NCBI GenBank assembly: GCA_949592205.1
Contig: CATIUR010000003.1
Span: 88,140,501-88,204,500 of the forward strand
Length of the DNA stretch: 64,000 nucleotides
DNA from: Helichrysum umbraculigerum
Lineage: Eukaryota > Streptophyta > Magnoliopsida > Asterales > Asteraceae
Direction: 5' to 3'
Shown: positions 24,502-38,191 of the stretch, one piece after another
Position numbering within the stretch: the first letter of the stretch is position 1
Layout: every line of letters begins with the position of its first letter
Translations under genes and position numbers: made by a program
The notes under the pieces: model-generated
Seen by the model: the letters and a program-made list of their open reading frames with translations, nothing else
What the model was told of the DNA's origin: nothing
The model's database searches: none

Positions 24502-26971
24502 TGTGACACCCGTCAATTTAGGACTAGAATTTAGTGCCTAATCAAGTTTTAATACATGTAATTAGTTCTGTGTTAGGCTAATTAATGTATCAATTATTAT
24601 ATATATTGTTGAATATATATCTACACAATTTTGCGGTTTGTTTAAATCGTACGAGTTTCAAATCGAATGAATTTCGATACAATAAATACGGACGTTGGTG
24701 AACAATTTAACTAAATAACATAACGTTATTTAATGGAACCATTATATCTCAAGAATATTATTTTGTAATATTTTTCAGTTTAAACAGTATCGTATAAATA
24801 ACAATTTACTTAGTTAAATTATAAACACGCGCGACAAAACAAAACGAGTTTGAGTTACAATTTATAACTACAACCTAAAGTACTTTAATAAAAATACTTC
24901 AACCAAATCATCGGGAATTAATTCGTATTTTGAAACGTATATTTAAACATATAAAATAAATATTTAACGTAAAAACGATCGGGAAAACGAACACCACACG
25001 GGGCACAATAACAGGGAACGAAAAAGTGGAGGTTAAAACCCCCACCTTCTTTTTCTTTCCTCATTCACCAACTAAATTTCTCTTTCTCTATCTCTTTTTC
25101 TCTCTAATTTAAACAACCACCAAAATCTCACCAATCTTCAAAATAAATACACGAAACGACCTCGAATCATCATAATTTTCGGAGAAAAGGAACCACCATG
25201 CAACGATCTACACTTCCATCTTTTCGGATTTTCAATCCGACACCGCGTAAGTTTCCGACAAATTCTCGAAACCTCTCGTTTTAACTTGTTTTACATGTAT
25301 ATGAGTTATATAATATGTATATGTCCAAATATATTAAGAAAACACGATTTTATAGCTTAAACATGAGTTTGATTTGGGTTTTGGGGTGGAAAATCACGAA
25401 CAGCTGATGTTTCTGGGCTGGTGTTCATCTTTGCGACACAAGCATTGTGTCGCATGTTATGTCGCATAAAATCCTTATGTCGTATTTTGTGTCGTATAAA
25501 TCCTTTTGTGTCGTACCCTTTACGACACAACGTTATGTCGCATCATATGTCGCAAATTTCATACGACACAACCACTATGTCGCTGTTGAATCAGCATCTC
25601 GCATCTATGCGACACAACCATTGTGTCGTATAGATCTTGTGTCGCATTTTTATGCGACACAACCCTTGTGTCGCATAACTACCTTTGTGTCGCATGACTG
25701 TGTCGCATAAAACAGCAGGTTTTCAAACTAAATTTTCACTAAGTGTCGAACCTATATAACCTCAAACAATTATACGATACGACTTATAAAACACATTGGA
25801 ACACACTTGTAAGTGCAAAACACCAATAACAAGATGATAATACTTAAAGTTTATTATTTCAAATCCATCACCAACGGGCCGTACGTGTTTTCAAAACATA
25901 TTTCAAAATCAAACAAGTCGTTGTAACTTGTAACAATTCAATCAAACAAGTCGTTGTAACTTGTATCAATTCAATCAAACAAGTCGTAGTAACTTGTAAC
26001 AATACAATCAACCAGATCGTAGTAATTTGGACATATATAGTTGTATAACAACTACAAGGGTAGTCTTTCGAGATACCGATACAATTAATAACAATCCAAT
26101 GTCGTGAACACATTCAGGTTTCAAGTCCTTGGACATCAATTCACAGCTATTTACTTCAAGTTTATTAAATTAAACACTTCAAGACTCAGGTGAGTTTCAT
26201 AGCCCCATTTTCACTATTTTACAACTAGGGGTGTGATATTACTACTCTGTTTTGTTTTACGAGTAGAACGCAAGTACCAACCTTCAAATACTACATGAGT
26301 TTCAAGCTAATCAATTTAAAGTCCTCTATAGCATAGTCTCTAATATTTTAGCGTGAATGTTAGTATATGATATCATATGGGATTGACAATCCTCATCCGG
26401 GTTAGCACGCACAAGCCGGTCAAACGGATGTATTAGCATTTGGGAAGACGAGTGTGGATTAGACACTCGTAGGAGGCAAAACTAGTTAGGTTTCCTTAAT
26501 TGGACCTAGCGCTCAAGTTAAGCTCAGACTATGTGCTCATGGATTGTATAACTTTTATTTTGCTTAATTGCATTTTAAATTCAATATAAATCTTGCGGTT
26601 CTTACAACTATACATTGACATACAAACCTGTGAGCTCACCAGCGTTTTCGCAGACCCATTTTAGTATTTATCACAGGTACCCAGCAGTAGGTTGGCTGCA
26701 CAAGCAGGGACTTTTAGCTCGAGTCATCATACATACAACTAGAGATTTGATTGCATTATTATATTTTGTAAAAGTAATTATGCTATGTAATCTCTCAATT
26801 TCAGGAACCGAGCTAATGTAACATTATTTTTGATGTAAACGTTTACTTTATTAATACAGGTTTAAAACGACGCATATAGTGGTCGTTCATTATATATCTT
26901 ATGTGCTTTGTATATTGATTGGTGACACCCAAATCGAGCTTCCGCAAATCATTAAATTTGGGGGTGTCACA
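24502..26971 (+). mobile_element. 3' LTR of element B (Tekay-type, 2.5 kb)
   Basis: The LTR starts tgtgacacccgtc and ends gggggtgtcaca. The first bases resemble solo LTR 1 (tgtgacacccgac). It has a GTAAG step at 25247 (ccgcgtaagtttccgac), a repeat array at 25432-25705 and an intron-like block at 26190-26676. The matching 5' LTR is not in the window. Confidence 0.88.
25432..25705. repeat. TGCGACACAA / TTGTGTCGCA inverted repeat array in LTR B
   Basis: Roughly a dozen copies of gtgtcgcat or gtgtcgtat and of the complement gcgacaca alternate in orientation over 270 bases. Many small hairpins are therefore possible. Confidence 0.9.
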
Positions 26972-27305
26972 ACGTGGCATCTTGATTCACTTTAATATTT
27001 CACCAGTTTTTGAGAAGTGTCACAAAAAGTTAGTTCAACTAGCTTATTTTAAAGAGCTTATTTTTCATAAGGTTTTAAATTATTGTCAACCAAACAATAC
27101 TAATAGCTTAAGCTTATAAATTAAATAAGTTCAAACTCATATAAGTTTTCGTAAGCTTGTCATCGAAACACACATACTATGCCCAATTGTGAAGTAACAT
27201 GATCTCTAACGTTGAATTTTAACATTAGAGAATCCTAACTTTTACAAAATAATTTTCACAAGAATGATGTGCCATCTACAATCAAAGTATTCTATTATTT
27301 TATCT
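26972..27305. other. Intergenic, no gene seen
   Basis: This is AT-rich sequence. The stretch accaaacaatactaatagct near 27090 resembles one end of a Tourist-like MITE, but a partner end is not clear. Confidence 0.4.
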
Positions 27306-27314
27306 TTTTTAATT

Positions 27315-27563
27315 GGGAAATGCTATTGACAGCCCTTAGGGCTGTCAATAAGGGAGAATTTGTGGATTTAATGAAGCTAAAGTTTCCTTATTTACTCAAA
27401 TTTATAATTATTACACTGAAGGTTTGCATTTAATTCACTGAAACATTCCTTTTATATTTGATATATTAATTATGATTTTTGATGATAAAGGAAACTTTAA
27501 GTTTAATGATTGTCTTCAGATGGTTCTTATTGACAGCCCTAAGGGCTGTTTATAGCATTTCCC
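27315..27563. mobile_element. MULE-type MITE with long terminal inverted repeats
   Basis: This is a 249-bp non-coding element. Its ends of about 38 bp (gggaaatgctattgacagcc and its complement) match with a few differences. A perfect 9-bp target duplication tttttaatt flanks it (27306-27314 and 27564-27572). Each terminal repeat itself holds a palindrome, gacagcccttagggctgtc. Confidence 0.9.
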
Positions 27564-27579
27564 TTTTTAATTTAATAAG

Positions 27580-29152
27580 ATTGGGGATCATAGGGGAAGG
27601 GATCATATGAGGAGAAGGAGGAGAAGTTTTATTTGTGGCCATTGGATGATATTTTGGGTTGGATCAATTGTTAAAAAGGGTGGCAATTTTGTAATTACTT
27701 TCAAAAATAAGGGTATTAGTTAACAAAAAAAAACAAAACATTAATTTTCACTCCACACCCCTTCTACTATTTAGACTTTTACATTTTAACCCTTTCACTT
27801 TATTTTCTTCCCCCTCCTACCTTCTTCCTCCAACCCCACCTACCACCACCCCCACCACTTGCTGCCACCACCTGACTGTCGCCGGAAAAAAAAAATTTGA
27901 AATTTTTTTTTTTCAAAATTTTTTTTTCAAAATTTTTTTTTTCAAATTTTTTTCCCATAAATCTTTTATTAGATATAGTATTCCTTTTCTTACTGCATTT
28001 TTATAAAACTATACGTTTTTTTCATTGCATTTTGTATATTGTTGTTGATTAGCTAAAACTTTTATATATTTTACCGCATCTTCTATACCCGACGTCAATA
28101 AAATACCGTACAAATGGATTATATATATAATCTAAAATGCAGTAAAAAGAGAACAATATGTCCTAAATGATGTATGTGCAAAATGCAATAAAAACAACAA
28201 TATGTATTATACTTTAATACAAAATGCAATACAAATAGATAATATGTAAAATACAAAATGCAGTACAAATCGATAATATGTAAAATATAAAATGCAGTGA
28301 ATAACAAACAACATATAATGAATAAAATATATGAAAAATACAGCAAAAATAACAAAATGCAGTGAAAATAACAAAATGCAGTACAAATAGATTATGTATA
28401 ATATAAAATGCAGTGAAAATAACAAAATGCAGTAAAAAAACAAAATGCGGTACAAATAGATTATATATAATATAAAATGCATTAAAACGAACAATGTGTA
28501 CTAAATAAATATATGCAAAATGCAGTAAAAACAGTAGTATGTATTATACTTTCATACAAAATGCAGTAAAAATGGATCATATGTATAATATAAAATGCAA
28601 TAAAAAATAAACAATATGTAATATATGAAATATATGCAAAATGTAGTGAATAATAATAAAATGCAGTAAAAAATATATTATGTATAACTTAAAATGCAGT
28701 AAAAACAAACAATATATATAAGATTGAGGTGTATAAATAAAATGCAGTAAACAAATAAAAAGAATTATGTGTAAAATACAAAAATGCAGTAAAAACGAAT
28801 AATATCTACTAAACATATATACAAAATGCAATAAAAATAATAAAATACAGTACAAAGTGATAATATGTAAAAAAAAAAATTGGAAAAAAAATTATGAAAT
28901 TTTTTTTTTAATTTGCTTTTTGAAAAAAAATTAAAAAAAAAATTGAATTTTTTTTTCCGACGACCGGTGGTGGCGGCGGGTGGCAGCAGCTAGTGGTGGG
29001 TGGTGGTGGGTGGTGGAGGTGAGGGGTGGGTAGGAAGTAAGTATGAGGGAGTAGTGTACACTATTAAAAAGGTAGAGGGGGTAAAAAAGAAAATTTGAAA
29101 ATTCTTCTCCTCCTTCTCCTCAAATAATAACTTCTACTCTGAACCTCATCCT
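27580..29152. repeat. 1.6-kb non-coding repeat with inverted ends, copy a
   Basis: The element begins ttggggatcataggggaagg and ends aacctcatcct. The subterminal stretches gaggagaaggaggagaag and cttctcctccttctcctc are inverted. The middle is filled with dozens of aaaatgcagt-like words separated by aaaaa or tatgta, bordered by A/T runs and by (ccacc)n / (ggtgg)n stretches. The minus-strand Ile/Leu/Phe/Tyr frames are translations of this repeat. The element class is uncertain: a large non-autonomous TIR transposon is likely. Confidence 0.7.
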
Positions 29153-29910
29153 ATTGGGGATCATAGGGGAAGGGATCATATGAGGAGAAGGAGGAGAAGT
29201 TTTATTTGTGGGCATTGGATGATCTTTTGGGTTGGATCAATGGTTAAAAAGGGTGGCAATTTTGTAATTACTTTAAAAAATAAGGGTATTAGTTAACAAA
29301 AAAAAAAAACATTAATTTTCACTCCACAGCCCTTTCACTATTTAGACTTTTACATTTTAACCCTATCACTTTATTTTCTTCCCCCTCCTACCTTCTTCTT
29401 CTAACCCCACCTACCACCACCTCACCACCCCCACCACTTGCTGCCACCACCTGACTGCCGCCAGCAGCCGCCGCCGGAAAACAAAAATTTCAAAAAAAAA
29501 AAATTTTCAAATTTTTTTTTTTTTCAAATTTTTTTTTTCAAAAATTTTTTTTTTCAAATTTTTTTCCCATAAATCTTTTATTAGATATAGTATTCCTTTT
29601 CCTATTGCATTTTTATAAAACTATACGTTTTTTTCACTGCATTTTGTATATTATTGTTGATTAACTAAAACTTTTATATATTTTACCACATCTTTTATAC
29701 CCGACGTCAACAAAATACCGTACAAATGGATTATATATTTAATTTAAAATGCAGTAAAAAGAGAACAATATGTCCTAAATGATGTATGTGCAAAATGCAA
29801 TAAAAACAACACTATGTATTATACTTTAATACAAAATGCAATACAAATAGATAATATGTAAAATACAAAATGCAGTACAAATCGATAATATGTAAAATAT
29901 AAAATGCAGT

Positions 29911-31995
29911 TATAACACCCCTCGTTTCATCATAAACAATAATATAATAATTGCGACTCGGAAGCGTATATTTAAAAACATTCTATCAATGTACTCAAAA
30001 TGTCAGTAAACTTTTTCAAACTAAATACATGACATTTCAACAAACTCGGTGTTATATAATTCAAAACGTCTCTTTAGTTATCAAAATAACATCAGAGTAA
30101 AAGCCTGTCAAACATTCCATCCAGTCAAAACACTTCCTGCCCTGCCCAATATGTCCCATCTATTACAACCTGCAGGAAGAACTGTGGTGGAGTTAGCATA
30201 AAGCTAAGTGAATGAAACTATAATCAACAGTCCAACCTAGCATAACAATCTGTTTACATCAAATTACAATAAACAGAAAATCAATCAATCACTCGACATC
30301 CAATCAATGTCATACACGCAACATCATGAGGATCGGTGGTCCCTGAGACACCCTAATACCGGTTTGGCACTCAACGAACTCTTATCAATCATCTGTATTG
30401 GCCCATACAGATCTACCGATAACTTGTTGTCGATCACACACGACCTAGATCTCTAAACCAACTTTTCAAGTTTCCGAGATCTCCTGTCGTCTACAACAAC
30501 AACAAGCCCAACCATCAAATCAAGTTTACCTCAGAATCTTACATAATAGCTCAATCAGCCAAGTAAGCAACTATTTAAACTATCATGGCAAGATATCTCA
30601 ACAGATGCATCATATCAAAGTAATACTATAAATTACTTGTTGTAAATTAAATCATTACAACTAAATCACACTGAGGTTACAGATCCACTCACCGACTACC
30701 TCAGCCGCAAGCTCAGAAGTCTAATATTACTGAGCATTCTCCACATCTGAGAATACAATCAATTAAACAATAAGTTAGTAACTTGTCTCAACTGATAATA
30801 CTTAGGTAATTAATATCGTTACACAATCATAACATAATTACATGAATCCAATGATCTCTAAGATCACAGCAAACAAAAGTTCAATTCGGAACAAAATCAA
30901 AAAGTCCCGAAATAAGGTCCAAAGACTGTAAAATGCCTTTTTCGACCCCTAAACGACCCCGAATGTCCAAAAACTGACTAGGCTATAGTATATAGCTTTG
31001 ATCAGTGGGCCGTTTTCGAGTGACCATGTAAATTTCAGCCCAATCGGAATTTAAAGACAATTTGTCAATTTTTCCGTGGCAAAAATCACTACTAAACACT
31101 TATGCACTTTTGAAATTTTACAAAAAGTACTGACAAACGCGATCCAGAAAACAATGGTGGGATCGCGTTCCTCTTTGTAAAATCATTCTGTGACAAATTA
31201 TAACTAAGCAACGCGATCCGGACAAATTCTTGGGATCGCGTTCCCAAGAACAAAACTCGCCCGATTCCTTTTATAACTAACGAACGCGATCCTGGCTAGG
31301 GTTCTGGGATCGCGTTTGAGCGTCTTTCAGCTCAGCTTCATCCCTGTAATTGCCCAGCTCCGAATTCAAAACCATTTTTGATAAATCAAGCTTATCAAAC
31401 TCAGTTCTAATGTTATAAACAACTCAATTAACTTCATATAATCATCATGTAATACTTATAACTTGTTCCTAACATCCAATTCTTCCAATTTATCAATTCA
31501 CCCAAATTTCAATCGAAATCAAATTCTTCAATACTCAAGAACACTTACTGATTGAAGAATATACTGATGATAATCTGTCCATGGTGAAGTTTTACGAGAA
31601 TCACAACTTTCTGATTTGATTTCTAATTTGATTTGGAGGTTTTCTGAGAGTTTCTGTGAGTTTTGAAGTTTCTAAATGAACTTTCCTAAAAAGGAAAGTT
31701 AAATATATAGTCGGTTCACAAACCGCCTTCAATATACATGTATAATTTAATACCCCATCTCAATCTATTGTCTGGAACCCGAAAACCATTTGCGAGTCCA
31801 AACATTTTATTGTACCGTCAACTATATTAATTTACAACAATTAATAATTCACTTATCACTTTGGAATATTCGGCTCCTATTCCAATTATTTCAACTATTT
31901 CAAACAATATTATTTCCAAACACATTTAAATACATATTTAAATCAAGAATTAGAATTAATATATAAACATCTAGGTCCATTTCGAGGATGTTACA
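29911..31995 (-). repeat. LARD 3' LTR
   Basis: Read on the minus strand it starts tgtaacatcctcg and ends ggggtgttata, so the termini are TG...TA rather than TG...CA. It differs from its partner by about three or four base changes and a 6-bp indel. It has an inverted GATCGCGTT array at 31136-31318 and intron-like signals between 30692 and 30170. Confidence 0.93.
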
Positions 31996-32031
31996 ACTCC
32001 CCTCCCCCCCCCCCCCCCCCTTAAAGAGATT
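31996..32031 (-). other. LARD polypurine tract
   Basis: On the minus strand this reads aaatctctttaa, then a run of 17 G, then gaggggagt, directly before the 3' LTR. The 17-base G run (32004-32020 as C) is unusually long for a polypurine tract. Confidence 0.85.
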
Positions 32032-35000
32032 TCGTCCCCGAAATCTAACCTCATTCGATCTGATTAATGTGATATAATCACATATAATCTTATCATACAT
32101 TAACTTACAACTATACTTAGACTGTTTGAATTCTTTCCATATGCACATGTTCCCATGAACATGCTTCTATCCTTTCCTACGCACACATACAGTGCATCCA
32201 AACCCATATCATCAATCAGATATATCTTATAAAACTAGCACTTACTTCAACAAGTGAACTTACAATCACTTAATAGGTCTATACAACCAGAAATTAGTAA
32301 TATGCTAAAATCTTTAACCTATTACCAATATTCATCTCTGTTAGCAACAAAACAGAAACCACAATATAACAATCAGTCTCATATACAGATAACAATTTTA
32401 AATCTCTACTATCAAAGATTTAAAATTCAAATCTAGGTCAACTTTTCATTCAAAAGTTTCATACCTATTCTATTGAACAACATATCCTATTCACATATCA
32501 CTATTCACCTTAATAAGTAATGTAGAGATCAAACTCAGTAGGTAAAACCACAATCCACAAGTACTTTGCTCAATCAACAAAAGTACCAAAATCAAATATT
32601 ACCTACATTCAACCAACCTCTACATTGACTTATTTCTGCTTATAACTCCTTTCATTACAACCTATCAATTGTCGACAACAACAACTGCTCAAACAATAAT
32701 CACAACACTAGTGATTATACATTCCAGTACACCTATCAGTACTTAATATTTGCCTTCAAAGTCTAACTAACCATCAGTTAGAATTCCTATATATAATACT
32801 TAAACTGGTAAGACATCCAGAATCTTATCTTTGCAACCAGTTATTTCAATTTAACCTTACAATCATAAACTACTAATCACAAGCAATTAGAAAATTATAC
32901 CACTTTAACCACATAATCACTTAGTACTACATCCCATCAATATAGCAACTAAGTCAATCTTAATCAATATTATGATACTACCATTCAAGTATCACAATAC
33001 CACAATGTGCTACTTCTCAACACATTTCCAACAATTTCTACATCAAGTTAATCACAATTATCTGACTTCTACACGACTTATGGCACATTTTAATTCATTC
33101 TATTAAAACTTATCATGCCATTTATTATCATGTATATCACACATACATACCTACACAATTTCAGGTATTTTCTAAAATGGACACTTACACATCAATTCCA
33201 TTTTATTTTATACACTAGGCCATTCAGACTGTTAAAGTCTTTATCAAACCTACTCATTACTAATAATCATCACATATCCATACCCCAAGACATGGAATAA
33301 TAAATTTAACAACTCAATGTTTCATTTATATACATACCAATTCGTATATAACTTAAACAATTCAACTTAAACTTACAAGAAAAGCTTGGTGAATACAATC
33401 ATCACCTATCAATTTCAAGGTTTCTCTTACTTTCTAAGACATTCACTATATCCACCTACCTTATTTCTCAAAATATGAACAACTTTTCAATTCATATTCC
33501 TCAATTTATCAAACAAGAATCAACTAGACCTTTAATACAATTCAACTTCCAGATATCCTTTCATATCATTTCTTATTTGGATCTAATTCCAATTTACCAC
33601 TTACTTCATTTGTATACAATCAACAATTAACTAAAGAACTCATTTAATTCTTTCAATACTTAAATAATTCCTTATGAGGTACAAATCAACCTATGCAACT
33701 ATTAATAATAGCTTTCAATTATTTCTCACCTCACATTCTTACCCAATCAAAGCTATCATCACAAGCCTCATACACTGGTAAGATTTTCTTATCACAATTC
33801 TAATCAATGTGATTTAGCTTACTCTTAACATATCTTAGCAATTTATAACTGTCATATCAAACAATGACTTCATATCTGTATAATTCTTCAACACATATTC
33901 AGTTCAAATATCAAATATTACCTAACTGAATACTCAATTATACTTAACACTATTTCAATTACTTAATACTAGCCTTAAGTAATGAATCAAATTTCACAAA
34001 CTTAGACAATTCATCTATCTCCTCTGGATCTTAAATGACCCCCTTCAACATAATTTAAGCAAATCTAGAAATTCAATCATATTCCATACAATCATAACAT
34101 TTCAATCTATGTTAGACTATTTCAACACACACAGTTGACTAAATGTCAACTTTGATTTAAATCAACCAATCAATAAAATCCTCTAACTGCTTTTTCTCAA
34201 GTTTGACCTATCTTCAAACCAATCACAAGCAATTAATTTTATACACAGTTCTCTATTCATGGTTTGACTTTCAAAGTTAACATACCATCAATATTAACTC
34301 GCAACAAACCATTTCATCTTATATGTTCACCTTCAAACATATATTTTAAATTATTACTTTCAATAATCTTATCAATCTTTTACAAGGACAAGGTTAACCT
34401 ACATCAATCTTGGCTCCATACAAGCCATTTCATATTGTATGTTTACTTTTAAACATATACTTCAAATTATTACATTCAATAATACTAGAAATTCCTCAAG
34501 CAAGACAATATCAACCTATTTCAACTTTGGCTTCATACAAGCCAAATACAAAATAGTGACTCATTTAAACACTATCAAATTCGCCTACATGTAATCTATC
34601 ACAATCAATCACAATTACATATTCAACACAATCAAATTAGTCACTTAGGTTTATCATCAAAGCCTCTATCAATGACAACTATCATTTACACTCTCACCTT
34701 TATAGTCTAAAGGTCACAGTTCTATCAACTGATTGTTTTCTTATCAAAACAACTATTAAACAACTTAGCATACTATCATGCTCCATTTCCAAAATCACAT
34801 TACATTTCTTTTATACCAAGTAGCCTCAACAAGTTCATGTGACACAACATAATATAACAACGGTGATCAGGCGTTGCAAGATTATGTTCTTCACAATCCA
34901 TTCTCAGGCTACTCTACATTATAATTATCAATGTGATCTATTCTCATCTCATATGATTTCAAATCAATCAAAATTCATTTAATAGTTTCTAACAGCTGAT

Positions 35001-36096
35001 ACATACTCAAAATCAGCTTACTACTTACATATTCAACCTTACATATGCAAGCCATCTCACATAATTTATTTTCAACAACTGAATTACTCAGTATATCTAC
35101 TGGTCTGAAACCTCAAACATATGATAACCTATCATCATAATTTCAATACTTAACACAATTCAATGTCCCTACTTACTACAAAATTCAGGACACATCTTAA
35201 TTAATTATCATTACTTTGACATATGCTTTACTATCAAGCATCACTGTCACAACAAGCCTACTCAATCATGTTACTATAAACATTTCATTTACTAATTCAC
35301 AATTGACTAGAAAGACCTATCACTTTCTCATTCAATTTAGCTTTATCATAAGTTATTTTCCTCATAAACTTATTCATCTTGGTTTAACTCAAGTGTTTAA
35401 CTACAATCAAAACATATCATGTAGTCACATAACCACATATTTTCTCAATTAGCAGTCATCCTCAAATCAAATGACACCACAGTTCTTAAACAGGATTCAA
35501 ATCACACCCTGTAACCAATCTACTAATATAATACTATCAATTATCTTGTCTCACCAATAAAGACACTCCTTAGGTTCCAACATCAATCTTGCTAAAACCT
35601 TAATCAATTCTTTTCTGCTTACTTAACCACATTTCTGCATTTTCAATTCAATCAGAAATACTCACAACAATGAACAACAATAAACATCTCATTTAACATT
35701 TCTCTCCTCATGTCAACATATAGCAATCATTAGTTGACTCAAAACTGGGGAATCATATCAGTCTGACTCAATTAACTTCACAACAAAGCTTACTCAACAT
35801 AACAGAGTAAACAATTCAAGTTAATTTAAATTAACACAGGCTTATCGAAGATTACCTGACAAATCTTAAACCCACGAGTGTTGAGGAAACATGAAATATA
35901 CCAATCAGATACTCATGTCCCTCCGTCTCTGCAATCAAACAACAACTTCACAACTTGTTAAGGGTTAGTACATATTCAACTAATCACTTTTCACACATCA
36001 ACTAATCAACTAAACCCGCACCCATTGGAATGTTTGACTCAACTCAATCAAAGTTTAGGACTGAACATTCTATCAAGTCCAATTCACCCAAACTAT

Positions 36097-36110
36097 TGCT
36101 CTGATACCAA
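36097..36110 (-). other. LARD primer binding site
   Basis: On the minus strand ttggtatcagagc follows the LTR end after a two-base spacer. This is the standard plant site complementary to the 3' end of initiator Met tRNA. Confidence 0.9.
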
Positions 36111-36112
36111 CT

Positions 36113-38191
36113 TATAACACCCCTCGTTTCATCATAAACAATAATATAATAATTGCGACTCGGAAGCGTATATTTAAAAACATTCTATCAATGTACTCAA
36201 AATGTCAGTAAACTTTTTCAAACTAAATACATGACATTTCAACAAACTCGGTGTTATATAATTCAAAACGTCTCTTTAGTTATCAAAATAACATCAGAGT
36301 AAAAGCCTGTCAAACATTCCATCCAGTCAAAACACTTCCTGCCCTGCCCAATATGTCCCATCTATTACAACCTGCAGGAAGAACTGTGGTGGAGTTAGCA
36401 TAAAGCTAAGTGAATGAAACTATAATCAACAGTCCAACCTAGCATAACAATCTGTTTACATCAAATTACAATAAACAGAAAATCAATCAATCACTCGACA
36501 TCCAATCAATGTCATACACGCAACATCATGAGGATCGGTGGTCCCTGAGACACCCTAATACCGGTTTGGCACTCAACGAACTCTTATCAATCATCTGTAT
36601 TGGCCCATACAGATCTACCGATAACTTGTTGTCGATCACACACGACCTAGATCTCTAAACCAACTTTTCAAGTTTCCGAGATCTCCTGTCGTCTACAACA
36701 ACAACAAGCCCAACCATCAAATCAAGTTTACCTCAGAATCTTACATAATAGCTCAATCAGCCAAGTAAGCAACTATTTAAACTATCATGGCAAGATATCT
36801 CAACAGATGCATCATATCAAAGTAATACTATAAATTACTTGTTGTAAATTAAATCATTACAACTAAATCACACTGAGGTTACAGATCCACTCACCGACTA
36901 CCTCAGCCGCAAGCTCAGAAGTCTAATATTACTGAGCATTCTCCACATCTGAGAATACAATCAATTAAACAATAAGTTAGTAACTTGTCTCAACTGATAA
37001 TACTTAGGTAATTAATATCGTTACACAATCATAACATAATTACATGAATCCAATGATCTCTAAGATCACAGCAAACAAAAGTTCAATTCGGAACAAAATC
37101 AAAAAGTCCCGAAATAAGGTCCAAAGACTGTAAAATGCCTTTTTCGACCCCTAAACGACCCCGAATGTCCAAAAACTGACTAGGCTATAGTATATAGCTT
37201 TGATCAGTGGGCCGTTTTCGAGTGACCATGTAAATTTCAGCCCAATCGGAATTTAAAGACAATTTGTCAATTTTTCCGTGGCAAAAATCACTACTAAACA
37301 CTTATGCACTTTTGAAATTTTACAAAAAGTACTGACAAACGCGATCCAGAAAACAATGGTGGGATCGCGTTCCTCTTTGTAAAATCATTCTGTGACAAAT
37401 TATAACTAAGCAACGCGATCCGGACAAATTCTTGGGATCGCGTTCCCAAGAACAAAACTCGTCCGATTCCTTTTATAACTAACGAACGCGATCCTGGCTA
37501 GGGTTCTAGGATCGCGTTTGAGCGTCTTTCAGCTCAGCTTCATCCCTGTAATTGCCCAGCTCCGAATTCAAAACCATTTTTGATAAATCAAGCTTATCAA
37601 ACTCAGTTCTAATGTTATAAACAACTCAATTAACTTCATATAATCATCATGTAATACTTATAACTTGTTCCTAACATCCAATTCTTCCAATTTATCAATT
37701 CACCCAAATTTCAATCGAAATCAAATTCTTCAATACTCAAGAACACTTACTGATTGAAGAATATACTGATGATAATCTGTCCATGGTGAAGTTTCACGAG
37801 AATCACAACTTTCTGATTTGATTTCTAATTTGATTTGGAGGTTTTCTGAGAGTTTCTGTGAGTTTTGAAGTTTCTAAATGAACTTTCCTAAAAAGGAAAG
37901 TTAAATATATAGTCGGTTCACAAACCGCCTTCAATATACATGTATAATTTAATACCCCATCTCAATCTATTGTCTGGAACCCGAAAACCATTTGCGAGTC
38001 CAAACATTTTATTGTACCGTCAACTATATTAATTTACAACAATTAATAATTCACTTATCACTTTGGAATATTCGGCTCCTATTCCAATTATTTCAACTAT
38101 TTCAAACAATATTATTTCCAAACACATTTAAATACATATTTAAATCAAGAATTAATATATAAACATCTAGGTCCATTTCGAGGATGTTACA
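36113..38191 (-). repeat. LARD 5' LTR
   Basis: This is the near-identical partner of 29911-31995. Visible differences include c/t near 37461, g/a near 37508, t/c near 37795 and a missing 6-bp unit near 38150. Confidence 0.93.

Larger units (their letters stand above)
31996..36112 (-). other. LARD interior, no coding capacity seen
   Basis: The stretch has a simple AT-rich composition with many caat/atca words. No motif of protease, RT, RNase H, integrase or gag was recognised in any frame. The frames of 60-80 codons are scattered on both strands and not conserved in character. Confidence 0.8.
29911..38191 (-). mobile_element. Young non-autonomous LTR retrotransposon (LARD, Tekay-related)
   Basis: This is a complete LTR element in minus orientation: two LTRs of 2085 and 2079 bp around a 4117-bp interior, flanked by the perfect duplication gcagt (29906-29910 and 38192-38196). 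A primer site ttggtatcagagc (initiator Met tRNA complement) lies just inside the 5' LTR. A G-rich polypurine tract after tttcggggacgaaatct lies just inside the 3' LTR. The interior (31996-36112) has no gag or pol, only AT-rich, Ser/Ile/Leu/Thr-coding chance frames. It must rely on enzymes from another element, probably a Tekay type given the LTR ends and the cgaaat motif. Confidence 0.92.

Noticed and set aside
28119..28855. Minus-strand hydrophobic frames rich in Ile, Leu, Phe, Tyr (also 38167-38938)
   Set aside because: They arise from the aaaatgcagt repeat and A/T runs. There is no domain and no conserved frame between the copies.
34264..35452. Short plus-strand frames in the LARD interior
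   Set aside because: They have low-complexity composition, lie on the wrong strand for the element and show no retrotransposon motif.
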